Shown here piece after piece: positions 1-11,332 of a stretch of 64,000 nucleotides of DNA; positions within the stretch are counted from its first letter, which is position 1, and each line of letters opens with the position of its first letter. Source of the DNA: DT-68 sp965263245 (GTDB lineage: Bacteria > Bacillota_I > Bacilli_A > Mycoplasmatales > Metamycoplasmataceae); the NCBI GenBank assembly GCA_965263245.1, contig CBDHHR010000480.1, positions 1 through 64,000 on the forward strand, given 5' to 3'. The notes below the pieces were generated by a model, which did not search any database, was not told the DNA's origin, and saw only the letters and a list, made by a program, of their open reading frames with translations. The position numbers were made by a program, and so were the translations under genes.

Positions 1-119
1 ATCTGTCTGCATATAGGTGTTGTGTCTGTGTGTAGATCTGTCTACATACAGGTGTTGTGGCTGTGTGTAGATCTGTTTACATACAGGTGTTGTGTCTGTG
101 TGTAGATCTGTCTACATAC

Positions 120-152
120 AGGTGTTGTGTCTGTGTAGATCTGTCTACATAC
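120..152 (+). repeat. Reference 33-bp (short) monomer, one TG fewer
   Basis: It has the same 12-bp spacer (120-131), followed by a 21-bp palindromic part (132-152) whose left arm is shortened to TGTGTAGA. The stem falls to about 8 pairs including one G.T. Because 33 is a multiple of three and 35 is not, the mix of the two forms shifts reading frame along the array. This explains the many overlapping pseudo-ORFs. The order of 33- and 35-bp forms is not random: it is repeated slot by slot in successive HOR copies. Confidence 0.95.
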
Positions 153-187
153 AGGTGTTGTGTCTGTGTGTAGATCTGTCTACATAC

Positions 188-222
188 AGGTGTTGTGTCT
201 GTGTGTAGATCTGTCTACATAC
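188..222 (+). repeat. Reference 35-bp (long) monomer: 12-bp spacer plus 23-bp palindrome
   Basis: The spacer AGGTGTTGTGTC occupies 188-199 and the palindromic part 200-222. Counting the C at 199, the left arm CTGTGTGTAGA pairs with the right arm TCTACATACAG (the last two bases belong to the next spacer) across a TCTG loop. Ten of the eleven pairs are Watson-Crick and one is G.T. This long form is the most common monomer. A second 35-bp form has CTTTGTG in place of CTGTGTG in the left arm. It is an ordered landmark of the 505-bp blocks. Confidence 0.95.
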
Positions 223-1299
223 AGGTGTTGTGTCTGTGTGTAGATCTGTCTACATACAGGTGTTGTGTCTGTGTGTAGATCTGTCTACATACAGGTGTTG
301 TGTCTGTGTGTAGATCTGTCTACATACAGGTGTTGTGTCTGTGTGTAGATCTGTCTACATACAGGTGTTGTGTCTGTGTAGATCTGTCTACATACAGGTG
401 TTGTGTCTGTGTGTAGATCTGTCTACATACAGGTGTTGTGTCTGTGTGTAGATATGTCTACATACAGGTGTTGTGTCTGTGTGTAGATATGTCTACATAC
501 AGGTGTTGTGTCTGTGTGTAGATCTGTCTACATACAGGTGTTGTGTCTGTGTAGATCTGTCTACATACAGGTGTTGTGTCTGTGTGTAGATCTGTCTACA
601 TACAGGTGTTGTGTCTGTGTGTAGATCTGTCTACATACAGGTGTTGTGTCTGTGTGTAGATCTGTCTACATACAGGTGTTGTGTCTGTGTAGATCTGTCT
701 ACATACAGGTGTTGTGTCTGTGTGTAGATCTGTCTACATACAGGTGTTGTGTCTGTGTAGATCTGTCTACATACAGGTGTTGTGTCTGTGTGTAGATCTG
801 TCTACATACAGGTGTTGTGTCTGTGTGTAGATCTGTCTACATACAGGTGTTGTGTCTGTGTAGATCTGTCTACATACAGGTGTTGTGTCTGTGTGTAGAT
901 CTGTCTACATACAGGTGTTGTGTCTGTGTGTAGATCTGTCTACATACAGGTGTTGTGTCTGTGTGTAGATCTGTCTACATACAGGTGTTGTGTCTGTTCT
1001 GTGTGTAGATCTGTCTACATACAGGTGTCGTGTCTGTGTAGATCTGTCTACATACAGGTGTTGTGAATGTGTGTAGATCTGTCTACATACAGGTGTTGTG
1101 TCTGTGTGTAGATCTGTCTACATACAGGTGTTGTGTCTGTGTGTAGATATGTCTACATACAGGTGTTGTGTCTGTGTAGATCTGTCTACATACAGGTGTT
1201 GTGTCTGTGTGTAGATCTGTCTACATACAGGTGTTGTGTCTGTGTGTAGATCTGTCTACATACAGGTGTTGTGTCTGTGTGTAGATCTGTCTACATACA

Positions 1300-4200
1300 G
1301 GTGTTGTGTCTGTGTGTAGATCTGTCTACATACAGGTGTTGTGTCTGTGTGTAGATCTGTCTACATACAGGTGTTGTGTATGTGTAGATCTGTCTACATA
1401 CAGGTGTTGTGTCTTTGTGCAGATCTGTCTACATACAGGTGTTGTGTCTGTGTGTAGATCTGTCTACATACAGGTGTTGTGTGTGTAGATCTGTCTACAT
1501 ACTGTGTAGATCTGTCTACATACAGGTGTTGTGTCTGTGTAGATCTGTCTACATACAGGTGTTGTGTCTTTGTGTAGATCTGTCTACATACAGGTGTTGT
1601 GTCTGTGTAGATCTGTCTACATACAGGTGTTGTGTCTGTGTGTAGATCTGTCTACATACAGGTGTTGTGTCTGTGTAGATCTGTCTACATACAGGTGTTG
1701 TGTCTGTGTAGATCTGTCTACATACAGGTGTTGTGTCTGTGTAGATCTGTCTACATACAGGTGTTGTGTCTGTGTAGATCTGTCTACATACAGGTGTTGT
1801 GTCTGTGTAGATCTGTCTACATACAGGTGTTGTGTCTGTGTGTAGATCTGTCTACATACAGGTGTTGTGTGTGTAGATCTGTCTACATACAGGTGTTGTG
1901 TCTGTGTAGATCTGTCTACATACAGGTGTTGTGTCTGTGTGTAGATCTGTCTACATACAGGTGTTGTGTGTGTAGATCTGTCTACATACAGGTGTTGTGT
2001 CTGTGTGTAGATCTGTCTACATACAGGTGTTGTGTCTGTGTGTAGATCTGTCTACATACAGGTGTTGTGTCTGTGTAGATCTGTCTACATACAGGTGTTG
2101 TGTCTGTGTGTAGATCTGTCTACATACAGGTGTTGTGTCTGTGTAGATCTGTCTACATACAGGTGTTGTGTCTGTGTGTAGATCTGTCTACATACAGGTG
2201 TCTGTGTGTGTCAGGTGTTGTGTCTGTGTGTAGATCTGTCTACATACAGGTGTTGTGTCTGTGTAGATCTGTCTACATACAGGTGTTGTGTCTTTGTGTA
2301 GATCTGTCTACATACAGGTGTTGTGTCTGTGTGTAGATCTGTCTACATACAGGTGTTGTGTCTGTGTGTAGATCTGTCTACATACAGGTGTTGTGTCTGT
2401 GTAGATCTGTCTACATACAGGTGTTGTGTCTGTGTGTAGATCTGTCTACATACAGGTGTTGTGTGTGTAGATCTGTCTACATACAGGTGTTGTGTCTGTG
2501 TGTAGATCTGTCTACATACAGGTGTTGTGTCTGTGTGTAGATCTGTCTACATACAGGTGTTGTGTCTGTGTAGATCTGTCTACATACAGGTGTTGTGTCT
2601 GTGTGTAGATCTGTCTACATACAGGTGTTGTGTCTGTGTGTAGATCTGTCTACATACAGGTGTTGTGTCTGTGTGTAGATCTGTCTACATACAGGTGTTG
2701 TGTCTGTGTAGATCTGTCTACATACAGGTGTTGTGTCTGTGTGTAGATCTGTCTACATACAGGTGTTGTGTCTGTGTGTAGATCTGTCTACATACAGGTG
2801 TTGTGTCTGTGTGTAGATCTGTCTACATACAGGTGTTGTGTCAGGTGTTGTGTGTGTGTAGATCTGTCTACATACAGGTGTTGTGTCTGTGTAGATCTGT
2901 CTACATACAGGTGTTGTGTCTGTGTGTAGATCTGTCTACATACAGGTGTTGTGTCTGTGTGTAGATCTGTCTACATACAGGTGTTGTGTCTGTGTGTAGA
3001 TCTGTCTACATACAGGTGTTGTGTCTGTGTGTAGATCTGTCTACATACAGGTGTTGTGTCTGTGTGTAGATCTGTCTACATACAGGTGTTGTGTCTGTGT
3101 GTAGATCTGTCTACATACAGGTGTTGTGTCTGTGTGTAGATCTGTCTACATACAGGTGTTGTGTCTGTGTAGATCTGTCTACATACAGGTGTTGTGTCTG
3201 TGTAGATCTGTCTACATACAGGTGTTGTGTCTGTGTGTAGATCTGTCTACATACAGGTGTTGTGTCTGTGTGTAGATCTGTCTACATACAGGTGTTGTGT
3301 CTACATACAGGTGTTGTGTGTGTAGATCTGTCTACATACAGGTGTTGTGTCTGTGTGTAGATCTGTCTACATACAGGTGTTGTGTCTGTGTAGATCTGTC
3401 TACATACAGGTGTTGTGTCTGTGTGTAGATCTGTCTACATACAGGTGTTGTGTCTGTGTGTAGATCTGTCTACATACAGGTGTTGTGTCTGTGTAGATCT
3501 GTCTACATACAGGTGTTGTGTGTGTAGATCTGTCTACATACAGGTGTTGTGTCTGTGTAGATCTGTCTACATACAGGTGTTGTGTCTGTGTGTAGATCTG
3601 TCTACATACAGGTGTTGTGTCTGTGTGTGTCTACATACAGGTGTTGTGTCTGTGTAGATCTGTCTACATACAGGTGTTGTGTCTGTGTGTAGATCTGTCT
3701 ACATACAGGTGTTGTGAATGTGTGTAGATCTGTCTACATACAGGTGTTGTGTCTGTGTGTAGATCTGTCTACATACAGGTGTTGTGTCTGTGTGTAGATC
3801 TGTCTACATACAGGTGTTGTGTCTGTGTAGATCTGTCTACATACAGGTGTTGTGTCTGTGTGTAGATCTGTCTACATACAGGTGTTGTGTCTGTGTGTAG
3901 ATCTGTCTACATACAGGTGTTGTGTCTTTGTGTAGATCTGTCTACATACAGGTGTTGTGTCTGTGTGTAGATCTGTCTACATACAGGTGTTGTGTCTGTG
4001 TGTAGATCTGTCTACATACAGGTGTTGTGTCTGTGTGTAGATCTGTCTACATACAGGTGTTGTGTCTGTGTAGATCTGTCTACATACAGGTGTTGTGTCT
4101 TTGTGTAGATCTGTCTACATACAGGTGTTGTGTCTGTGTGTAGATCTGTCTACATACAGGTGTTGTGTCTGTGTAGATCTGTCTACATACAGGTGTTGTG

Positions 4201-4385
4201 TCTACATACAGGTGTTGTGTCTGTGTAGATCTGTCTACATACAGGTGTTGTGTCTTTGTGTAGATCTGTCTACATACAGGTGTTGTTTCTGTGTAGATCT
4301 GTTTACATACAGGTGTTGTGTCTTTGTGTAGATCTGTCTACATATAGGTGTTGTGTCTGTGTAGATCTGTTTACATACAGGTGTT
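1300..4385. repeat. Irregular tract replacing the A-block region of copy 0
   Basis: It is monomeric array without the 505-bp landmarks until 4386. It contains a spacer deletion (1495-1505), 31-bp monomers (about 1481, 1868, 1967, 2464, 3317 and 3522), a compound junction near 2200-2215, a duplicated spacer (2831-2854), monomers that lost the left arm and loop (about 3299 and 4199) and a GTGTGTCTACAT junction (about 3628). It could be an old unhomogenised part of the array or the product of local deletions and re-expansion. Confidence 0.8.
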
Positions 4386-7294
4386 GTGTCTTTGTGTAGA
4401 TCTGTCTACATACAGGTGTTGTGTCTGTGTAGATCTGTCTACATACAGGTGTTGTGTCTGTGTGTAGATCTGTCTACATACAGGTGTTGTGTCTGTGTAG
4501 ATCTGTCTACATACAGGTGTTGTGTCTGTGTAGATCTGTCTACATACAGGTGTTGTGTCTATGTAGATCTGTCTACATACAGGTGTTGTGTCTGTGTAGA
4601 TCTGTCTACATACAGGTGTTGTGTCTGTGTAGATCTGTCTACATACAGGTGTTGTGTCTGTGTGTAGATCTGTCTACATACAGGTGTTGTGTCTGTGTAG
4701 ATCTGTCTACATACAGGTGTTGTGTCTGTGTAGATCTGTCTACATACAGGTGGTGTGTCTTTGTGCAGATCTGTCTACATATAGGTGTTGTTTCTGTGTA
4801 GATCTGTTTACATACAGGTGTTGTGTCTTTGTGTAGATCTGTCTACATATAGGTGTTGTGTCTGTGTAGATCTGTTTACATACAGGTGTTGTGTCTTTGT
4901 GTAGATCTGTCTACATACAGGTGTTGTGTCTGTGTAGATCTGTCTACATACAGGTGTTGTGTCTGTGTGTAGATCTGTCTACATACAGGTGTTGTGTCTG
5001 TGTAGATCTGTCTACATACAGGTGTTGTGTCTGTGTAGATCTGTCTACATACAGGTGTTGTGTCTATGTAGATCTGTCTACATACAGGTGTTGTGTCTGT
5101 GTGTAGATCTGTCTACATACAGGTGTTGTGTCTGTGTGTAGATCTGTCTACATACAGGTGTTGTGTCTTTGTGTAGATCTGTCTACATACAGGTGTTGTG
5201 TCTGTGTGTAGATCTGTCTACATACAGGTGTTGTGTCTGTGTGTAGATCTGTCTACATACAGGTGTTGTGTCTGTGTAGATCTGTCTACATACAGGTGTT
5301 GTGTCTGTGTGTAGATCTGTCTACATACAGGTGTTGTGTCTGTGTAGATCTGTCTACATACAGGTGTTGTGTCTGTGTAGATCTGTCTACATACAGGTGT
5401 TGTGTCTGTGTGTAGATCTGTCTACATAGGTGTTGTGTCTGTGTAGATCTGTCTACAGGTGTTGTGTCTGTGTAGATCTGTCTAAATACAGGTGTTGTGT
5501 CTGTGTGTAGATCTGTCTACATATAGGTGTTGTGTCTGTGTGTAGATCTGTCTACATACAGGTGTTGTGGCTGTGTGTAGATCTGTTTACATACAGGTGT
5601 TGTGTCTGTGTGTAGATCTGTCTACATACAGGTGTTGTGTCTGTGTAGATCTGTCTACATACAGGTGTTGTGTCTGTGTGTAGATCTGTCTACATATAGG
5701 TGTTGTGTCTGTGTGTAGATCTGTCTACATACAGGTGTTGTGTCTGTGTGTAGATCTGTTTACATACAGGTGTTGTGTCTTTGTGTAGATCTGTCTACAT
5801 ACAGGTGTTGTGTCTGTGTGTAGATCTGTCTACATACAGGTGTTGTGTCTGTGTGTAGATCTGTCTACATACAGGTGTTGTGTCTGTGTAGATCTGTCTA
5901 CATACAGGTGTTGTGTCTGTGTGTAGATCTGTCTACATACAGGTGTTGTGTCTGTGTGTAGATATGTCTACATACAGGTGTTGTGTCTGTGTGTAGATAT
6001 GTCTACATACAGGTGTTGTGTCTGTGTAGATCTGTCTACATACAGGTGTTGTGAATGTGTGTAGATCTGTCTACATACAGGTGTTGTGTCTGTGTGTAGA
6101 TCTGTCTACATACAGGTGTTGTGTCTGTGTGTAGATATGTCTACATACAGGTGTTGTGTCTGTGTGTAGATATGTCTACATACAGGTGTTGTGTCTGTGT
6201 AGATCTGTCTACATACAGGTGTTGTGAATGTGTGTAGATCTGTCTACATACAGGTGTTGTGTCTGTGTGTAGATCTGTCTACATACAGGTGTTGTGTCTG
6301 TGTGTAGATCTGTCTACATACAGGTGTTGTGTCTGTGTGTAGATCTGTCTACATACAGGTGTTGTGTCTGTGTAGATCTGTCTACATACAGGTGTTGTGT
6401 CTGTGTGTAGATCTGTCTACATACAGGTGTTGTGTCTGTGTGTAGATATGTCTACATACAGGTGTTGTGTCTGTGTGTAGATATGTCTACATACAGGTGT
6501 TGTGTCTGTGTAGATCTGTCTACATACAGGTGTTGTGAATGTGTGTAGATCTGTCTACATACAGGTGTTGTGTCTGTGTGTAGATCTGTCTACATACAGG
6601 TGTTGTGTCTGTGTGTAGATATGTCTACATACAGGTGTTGTGTCTGTGTGTAGATATGTCTACATACAGGTGTTGTGTCTGTGTAGATCTGTCTACATAC
6701 AGGTGTTGTGAATGTGTGTAGATCTGTCTACATACAGGTGTTGTGTCTGTGTGTAGATCTGTCTACATACAGGTGTTGTGTCTGTGTGTAGATATGTCTA
6801 CATACAGGTGTTGTGTCTGTGTAGATCTGTCTACATACAGGTGTTGTGTCTGTGTGTAGATCTGTCTACATACAGGTGTTGTGTCTGTGTGTAGATCTGT
6901 TTACATACAGGTGTTGTGTCTTTGTGTAGATCTGTCTACATACAGGTGTTGTGTCTGTGTGTAGATCTGTCTACATACAGGTGTTGTGTCTGTGTGTAGA
7001 TCTGTCTACATACAGGTGTTGTGTCTGTGTAGATCTGTCTACATACAGGTGTTGTGAATGTGTGTAGATCTGTCTACATACAGGTGTTGTGTCTGTGTGT
7101 AGATCTGTCTACATACAGGTGTTGTGTCTGTGTGTAGATATGTCTACATACAGGTGTTGTGTCTGTGTGTAGATATGTCTACATACAGGTGTTGTGTCTG
7201 TGTAGATCTGTCTACATACAGGTGTTGTGAATGTGTGTAGATCTGTCTACATATAGGTGTTGTGTCTGTGTAGATCTGTTTACATACAGGTGGT

Positions 7295-8067
7295 GTGTCT
7301 TTGTGTAGATCTGTCTACATACAGGTGTTGTGTCTGTGTAGATCTGTCTACATACAGGTGTTGTGTCTGTGTGTAGATCTGTCTACATACAGGTGTTGTG
7401 TCTGTGTAGATCTGTCTACATACAGGTGTTGTGTCTGTGTAGATCTGTCTACATACAGGTGTTGTGTCTATGTAGATCTGTCTACATACAGGTGTTGTGT
7501 CTGTGTAGATCTGTCTACATACAGGTGTTGTGTCTGTGTAGATCTGTCTACATACAGGTGTTGTGTCTGTGTGTAGATCTGTCTACATACAGGTGTTGTG
7601 TCTGTGTAGATCTGTCTACATACAGGTGTTGTGTCTGTGTAGATCTGTCTACATACAGGTGGTGTGTCTTTGTGCAGATCTGTCTACATATAGGTGTTGT
7701 TTCTGTGTAGATCTGTTTACATACAGGTGTTGTGTCTTTGTGTAGATCTGTCTACATATAGGTGTTGTGTCTGTGTAGATCTGTTTACATACAGGTGTTG
7801 TGTCTTTGTGTAGATCTGTCTACATACAGGTGTTGTGTCTGTGTAGATCTGTCTACATACAGGTGTTGTGTCTGTGTGTAGATCTGTCTACATACAGGTG
7901 TTGTGTCTGTGTAGATCTGTCTACATACAGGTGTTGTGTCTGTGTAGATCTGTCTACATACAGGTGTTGTGTCTATGTAGATCTGTCTACATACAGGTGT
8001 TGTGTCTGTGTAGATCTGTCTACATACAGGTGTTGTGTCTGTGTAGATCTGTCTACATACAGGTGTT
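7295..8067. repeat. Representative A block: one 505-bp unit plus 268 bp of a second
   Basis: The 505-bp unit (7295-7799) is 15 monomers in the order 35,33,35,33,33,33,33,33,35,33,33,35,33,35,33. Landmarks in order are CTTTGTG, CTATGTAG (sixth monomer), GGTGGTG followed by CTTTGTGCAG, TTGTTTCTG, and two GTTTAC monomers. The second copy matches for eight monomers (7800-8067) and then diverges. The same A block starts at 13147, 18987, 24834, 30711, 36557, 42391, 48235, 54068 and 59888, with its second copy always exactly 505 bp downstream. Confidence 0.92.
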
Positions 8068-8299
8068 GTGTCTTTGTGTAGATCTGTCTACATACAGGTG
8101 TTGTGTCTGTGTGTAGATCTGTCTACATACAGGTGTTGTGTCTGTGTGTAGATCTGTCTACATACAGGTGTTGTGTCTGTGTAGATCTGTCTACATACAG
8201 GTGTTGTGTCTGTGTGTAGATCTGTCTACATACAGGTGTTGTGTCTGTGTAGATCTGTCTACATACAGGTGTTGTGTCTATGTAGATCTGTCTACATAT

Positions 8300-9850
8300 A
8301 GGTGTTGTGTCTGTGTGTAGATCTGTCTACATACAGGTGTTGTGGCTGTGTGTAGATCTGTCTACATACAGGTGTTGTGTCTTTGTGTAGATCTGTCTAC
8401 ATACAGGTGTTGTGTCTGTGTGTAGATCTGTCTACATACAGGTGTTGTGTCTGTGTGTAGATCTGTCTACATACAGGTGTTGTGTCTGTGTAGATCTGTC
8501 TACATACAGGTGTTGTGTCTGTGTGTAGATATGTCTACATACAGGTGTTGTGTCTGTGTAGATCTGTCTACATACAGGTGTTGTGTCTGTGTAGATCTGT
8601 CTACATACAGGTGTTGTGTCTGTGTGTAGATCTGTCTACATACAGGTGTTGTGTCTGTGTAGATCTGTCTACATACAGGTGTTGTGTCTGTGTGTAGATC
8701 TGTCTACATACAGGTGTTGTGTCTGTGTGTAGATCTGTCTACATACAGGTGTTGTGTCTGTGTGTAGATCTGTCTACATACAGGTGTTGTGTCTGTGTGT
8801 AGATCTGTCTACATACAGGTGTTGTGTCTGTGTGTAGATCTGTCTACATACAGGTGTTGTGTCTGTGTAGATCTGTCTACATACAGGTGTTGTGTCTGTG
8901 TGTAGATCTGTCTACATAAAGGTGTTGTGTGTGTAGATCTGTCTACATACAGGTGTTGTGTCTGTGTGTAGATCTGTCTACATACAGGTGTTGTGTCTGT
9001 GTAGATCTGTCTACATACAGGTGTTGTGTCTGTGTGTAGATCTGTCTACATACAGGTGTTGTGTCTGTGTGTAGATCTGTCTACATACAGGTGTTGTGTC
9101 TGTGTGTAGATCTGTCTACATACAGGTGTTGTGTCTGTGTAGATCTGTCTACATACAGGTGTTGTGTCTGTGTGTAGATCTGTCTACATACAGGTGTTGT
9201 GTCAGGTGTTGTGTCTGTGTGATCTGTCTACATACAGGTGTTGTGTCTGTGTGTAGATCTGTCTACATACAGGTGTTGTGTCTGTGTGTAGATCTGTCTA
9301 CATACAGGTGTTGTGTCTGTGTGTAGATCTGTCTACATACAGGTGTTGTGTCTGTGTAGATCTGTCTACATACAGGTGTTGTGTCTGTGTAGATCTGTCT
9401 ACATACAGGTGTTGTGTCTGTGTAGATCTGTCTACATACAGGTGTTGTGTCTGTGTGTAGATCTGTCTACATACAGGTGTTGTGTCTGTGTAGATCTGTC
9501 TACATACAGGTGTTGTGTCTGTGTAGATCTGTCATACAGGTGTTGTGTCTGTGTGTAGATCTGTCTACATACAGGTGTTGTGCTGTGTGTAGATCTGTCT
9601 ACATACAGGTGTTGTGTCTGTGTGTAGATCTGTCTACATACAGGTGTTGTGTCTGTGTGTAGATATGTCTACATACAGGTGTTGTGTCTGTGTAGATCTG
9701 TCTACATACAGGTGTTGTGTCTGTGTGTAGATCTGTCTACATACAGGTGTTGTGTCTGTGTGTAGATCTGTTTACATACAGGTGTTGTGTCTTTGTGTAG
9801 ATCTGTCTACATACAGGTGTTGTGTCTGTGTGTAGATCTGTCTACATACA
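8300..9850. repeat. L1 linker of copy 1, with broken monomers
   Basis: This is the variable linker between A and B. It is mostly consensus 33- and 35-bp monomers with few landmark variants, plus the broken monomers listed for copy 1. The equivalent linkers lie at about 14150-15690, 19990-21640, 25840-27380, 31740-33260, 37560-39090, 43400-44940, 49240-51000, 54890-56580 and 60730-62470. Their lengths vary more than those of L2. Confidence 0.8.
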
Positions 9851-10231
9851 GGTGTTGTGTCTGTGTGTAGATCTGTCTACATACAGGTGTTGTGTCTGTG
9901 TGTAGATCTGTCTACATACAGGTGTTGTGTATGTGTAGATCTGTCTACATACAGGTGTTGTGTCTTTGTGCAGATCTGTCTACATACAGGTGTTGTGTCT
10001 GTGTGTAGATCTGTCTACATACAGGTGTTTTGTCTGTGTAGATCTGTCTACATACAGGTGTTGTGTCTGTGTAGATCTGTCTACATACAGGTGGTGTGTC
10101 TTTGTGCAGATCTGTCTACATATAGGTGTTGTTTCTGTGTAGATCTGTTTACATACAGGTGTTGTGTCTTTGTGTAGATCTGTCTACATATAGGTGTTGT
10201 GTCTGTGTAGATCTGTTTACATACAGGTGTT

Positions 10232-10936
10232 GTGTCTTTGTGTAGATCTGTCTACATACAGGTGTTGTGTCTGTGTAGATCTGTCTACATACAGGTGTTG
10301 TGTCTGTGTGTAGATCTGTCTACATACAGGTGTTGTGTCTGTGTAGATCTGTCTACATACAGGTGTTGTGTCTGTGTAGATCTGTCTACATACAGGTGTT
10401 GTGTCTATGTAGATCTGTCTACATACAGGTGTTGTGTCTGTGTAGATCTGTCTACATACAGGTGTTGTGTCTGTGTAGATCTGTCTACATACAGGTGTTG
10501 TGTCTGTGTGTAGATCTGTCTACATACAGGTGTTGTGTCTGTGTAGATCTGTCTACATACAGGTGTTGTGTCTGTGTAGATCTGTCTACATACAGGTGGT
10601 GTGTCTTTGTGCAGATCTGTCTACATATAGGTGTTGTTTCTGTGTAGATCTGTTTACATACAGGTGTTGTGTCTTTGTGTAGATCTGTCTACATATAGGT
10701 GTTGTGTCTGTGTAGATCTGTTTACATACAGGTGTTGTGTCTTTGTGTAGATCTGTCTACATACAGGTGTTGTGTCTGTGTAGATCTGTCTACATACAGG
10801 TGTTGTGTCTGTGTGTAGATCTGTCTACATACAGGTGTTGTGTCTGTGTAGATCTGTCTACATACAGGTGTTGTGTCTGTGTAGATCTGTCTACATACAG
10901 GTGTTGTGTCTATGTAGATCTGTCTACATATAGGTG
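10232..10936. repeat. Representative B block: one 505-bp unit plus 200 bp of a second
   Basis: The 505-bp unit is that of the A block, but the second copy matches for only six monomers (10737-10936). In addition, about 240 bp before the block (roughly 9990-10231) repeat the distal part of the 505-bp unit, so GGTGGTG with GTGCAG occurs at about 10092 and again 505 bp later. B blocks start at 4386, 10232, 16073, 21915, 27762, 33643, 39474, 45320, 51156, 56963 and 62745. The A/B difference is what makes the HOR a dimer of about 5.84 kb rather than a monomer of about 2.92 kb. Confidence 0.9.
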
Positions 10937-11332
10937 TTGTGTCTGTGTGTAGATCTGTCTACATACAGGTGTTGTGGCTGTGTGTAGATCTGTCTACATA
11001 CAGGTGTTGTGTCTTTGTGTAGATCTGTCTACATACAGGTGTTGTGTCTGTGTGTAGATCTGTCTACATACAGGTGTTGTGTCTGTGTGTAGATCTGTCT
11101 ACATACAGGTGTTGTGTCTGTGTAGATCTGTCTACATACAGGTGTTGTGTCTGTGTGTAGATATGTCTACATACAGGTGTTGTGTCTGTGTAGATCTGTC
11201 TACATACAGGTGTTGTGTCTGTGTAGATCTGTCTACATACAGGTGTTGTGTCTGTGTGTAGATCTGTCTACATACAGGTGTTGTGTCTGTGTAGATCTGT
11301 CTACATAGAGGTGTTGTGTCTGTGTAGATCTG

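Larger units (their letters stand above)
1..5480. repeat. HOR copy 0, atypical: no A block
   Basis: The window opens with a GTCTGCATATAGG monomer followed by a GGCTG monomer near 60. Copies 2, 5 and 7 have the same pair immediately after their anchors, so base 1 lies about 40 bp into a copy. The L2 linker is thin: AGATAT monomers near 452, 487 and 1147, AATG monomers near 1065 and 3716. Where an A block would be expected (about 1.8 kb in) there is only irregular array with 31-bp and broken monomers. The B block is intact at 4386, with its second copy starting at 4891. Near 5421-5460 two monomers have 2- and 4-bp deletions (TACATAGG, GTCTACAGG) just before the anchor of copy 1. The copy is about 5.5 kb instead of about 5.84 kb. 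Confidence 0.8.
5481..11332. repeat. HOR copy 1 (5,852 bp), good type copy
   Basis: It runs from one TCTAAATACA anchor to the next. L2 is 5481 to about 7294, with repeated AATG and double AGATAT monomers. The A block starts at 7295 and its second copy at 7800. L1 runs from about 8300 to 9850. The B block starts at 10232 and its second copy at 10737. Markers: GGTGGTG just before the A block (about 7289) is present, GTGTTTTG in the pre-B region (about 10024) is present, GCATATAGG after the anchor is absent (ACATATAGG instead). L1 contains a CATAAAGG monomer (about 8917), a 31-bp monomer (about 8929), a duplicated spacer (9192-9215), a 2-bp loss (about 9219) and a 3-bp loss (GTCATACAGG, about 9531). 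Confidence 0.9.

Noticed and set aside
4454..4801. Open frames of 60-137 codons with Cys/Val/Tyr-rich peptides (CRSVYIQVLCL, CVDLSTYRCCV), as possible secreted cysteine-rich proteins
   Set aside because: They appear in all plus-strand frames of the same repeat, those I checked begin with GTG instead of ATG, and they overlap one another. They end wherever the mix of 33- and 35-bp units brings TAG into frame. This is a periodicity artefact.
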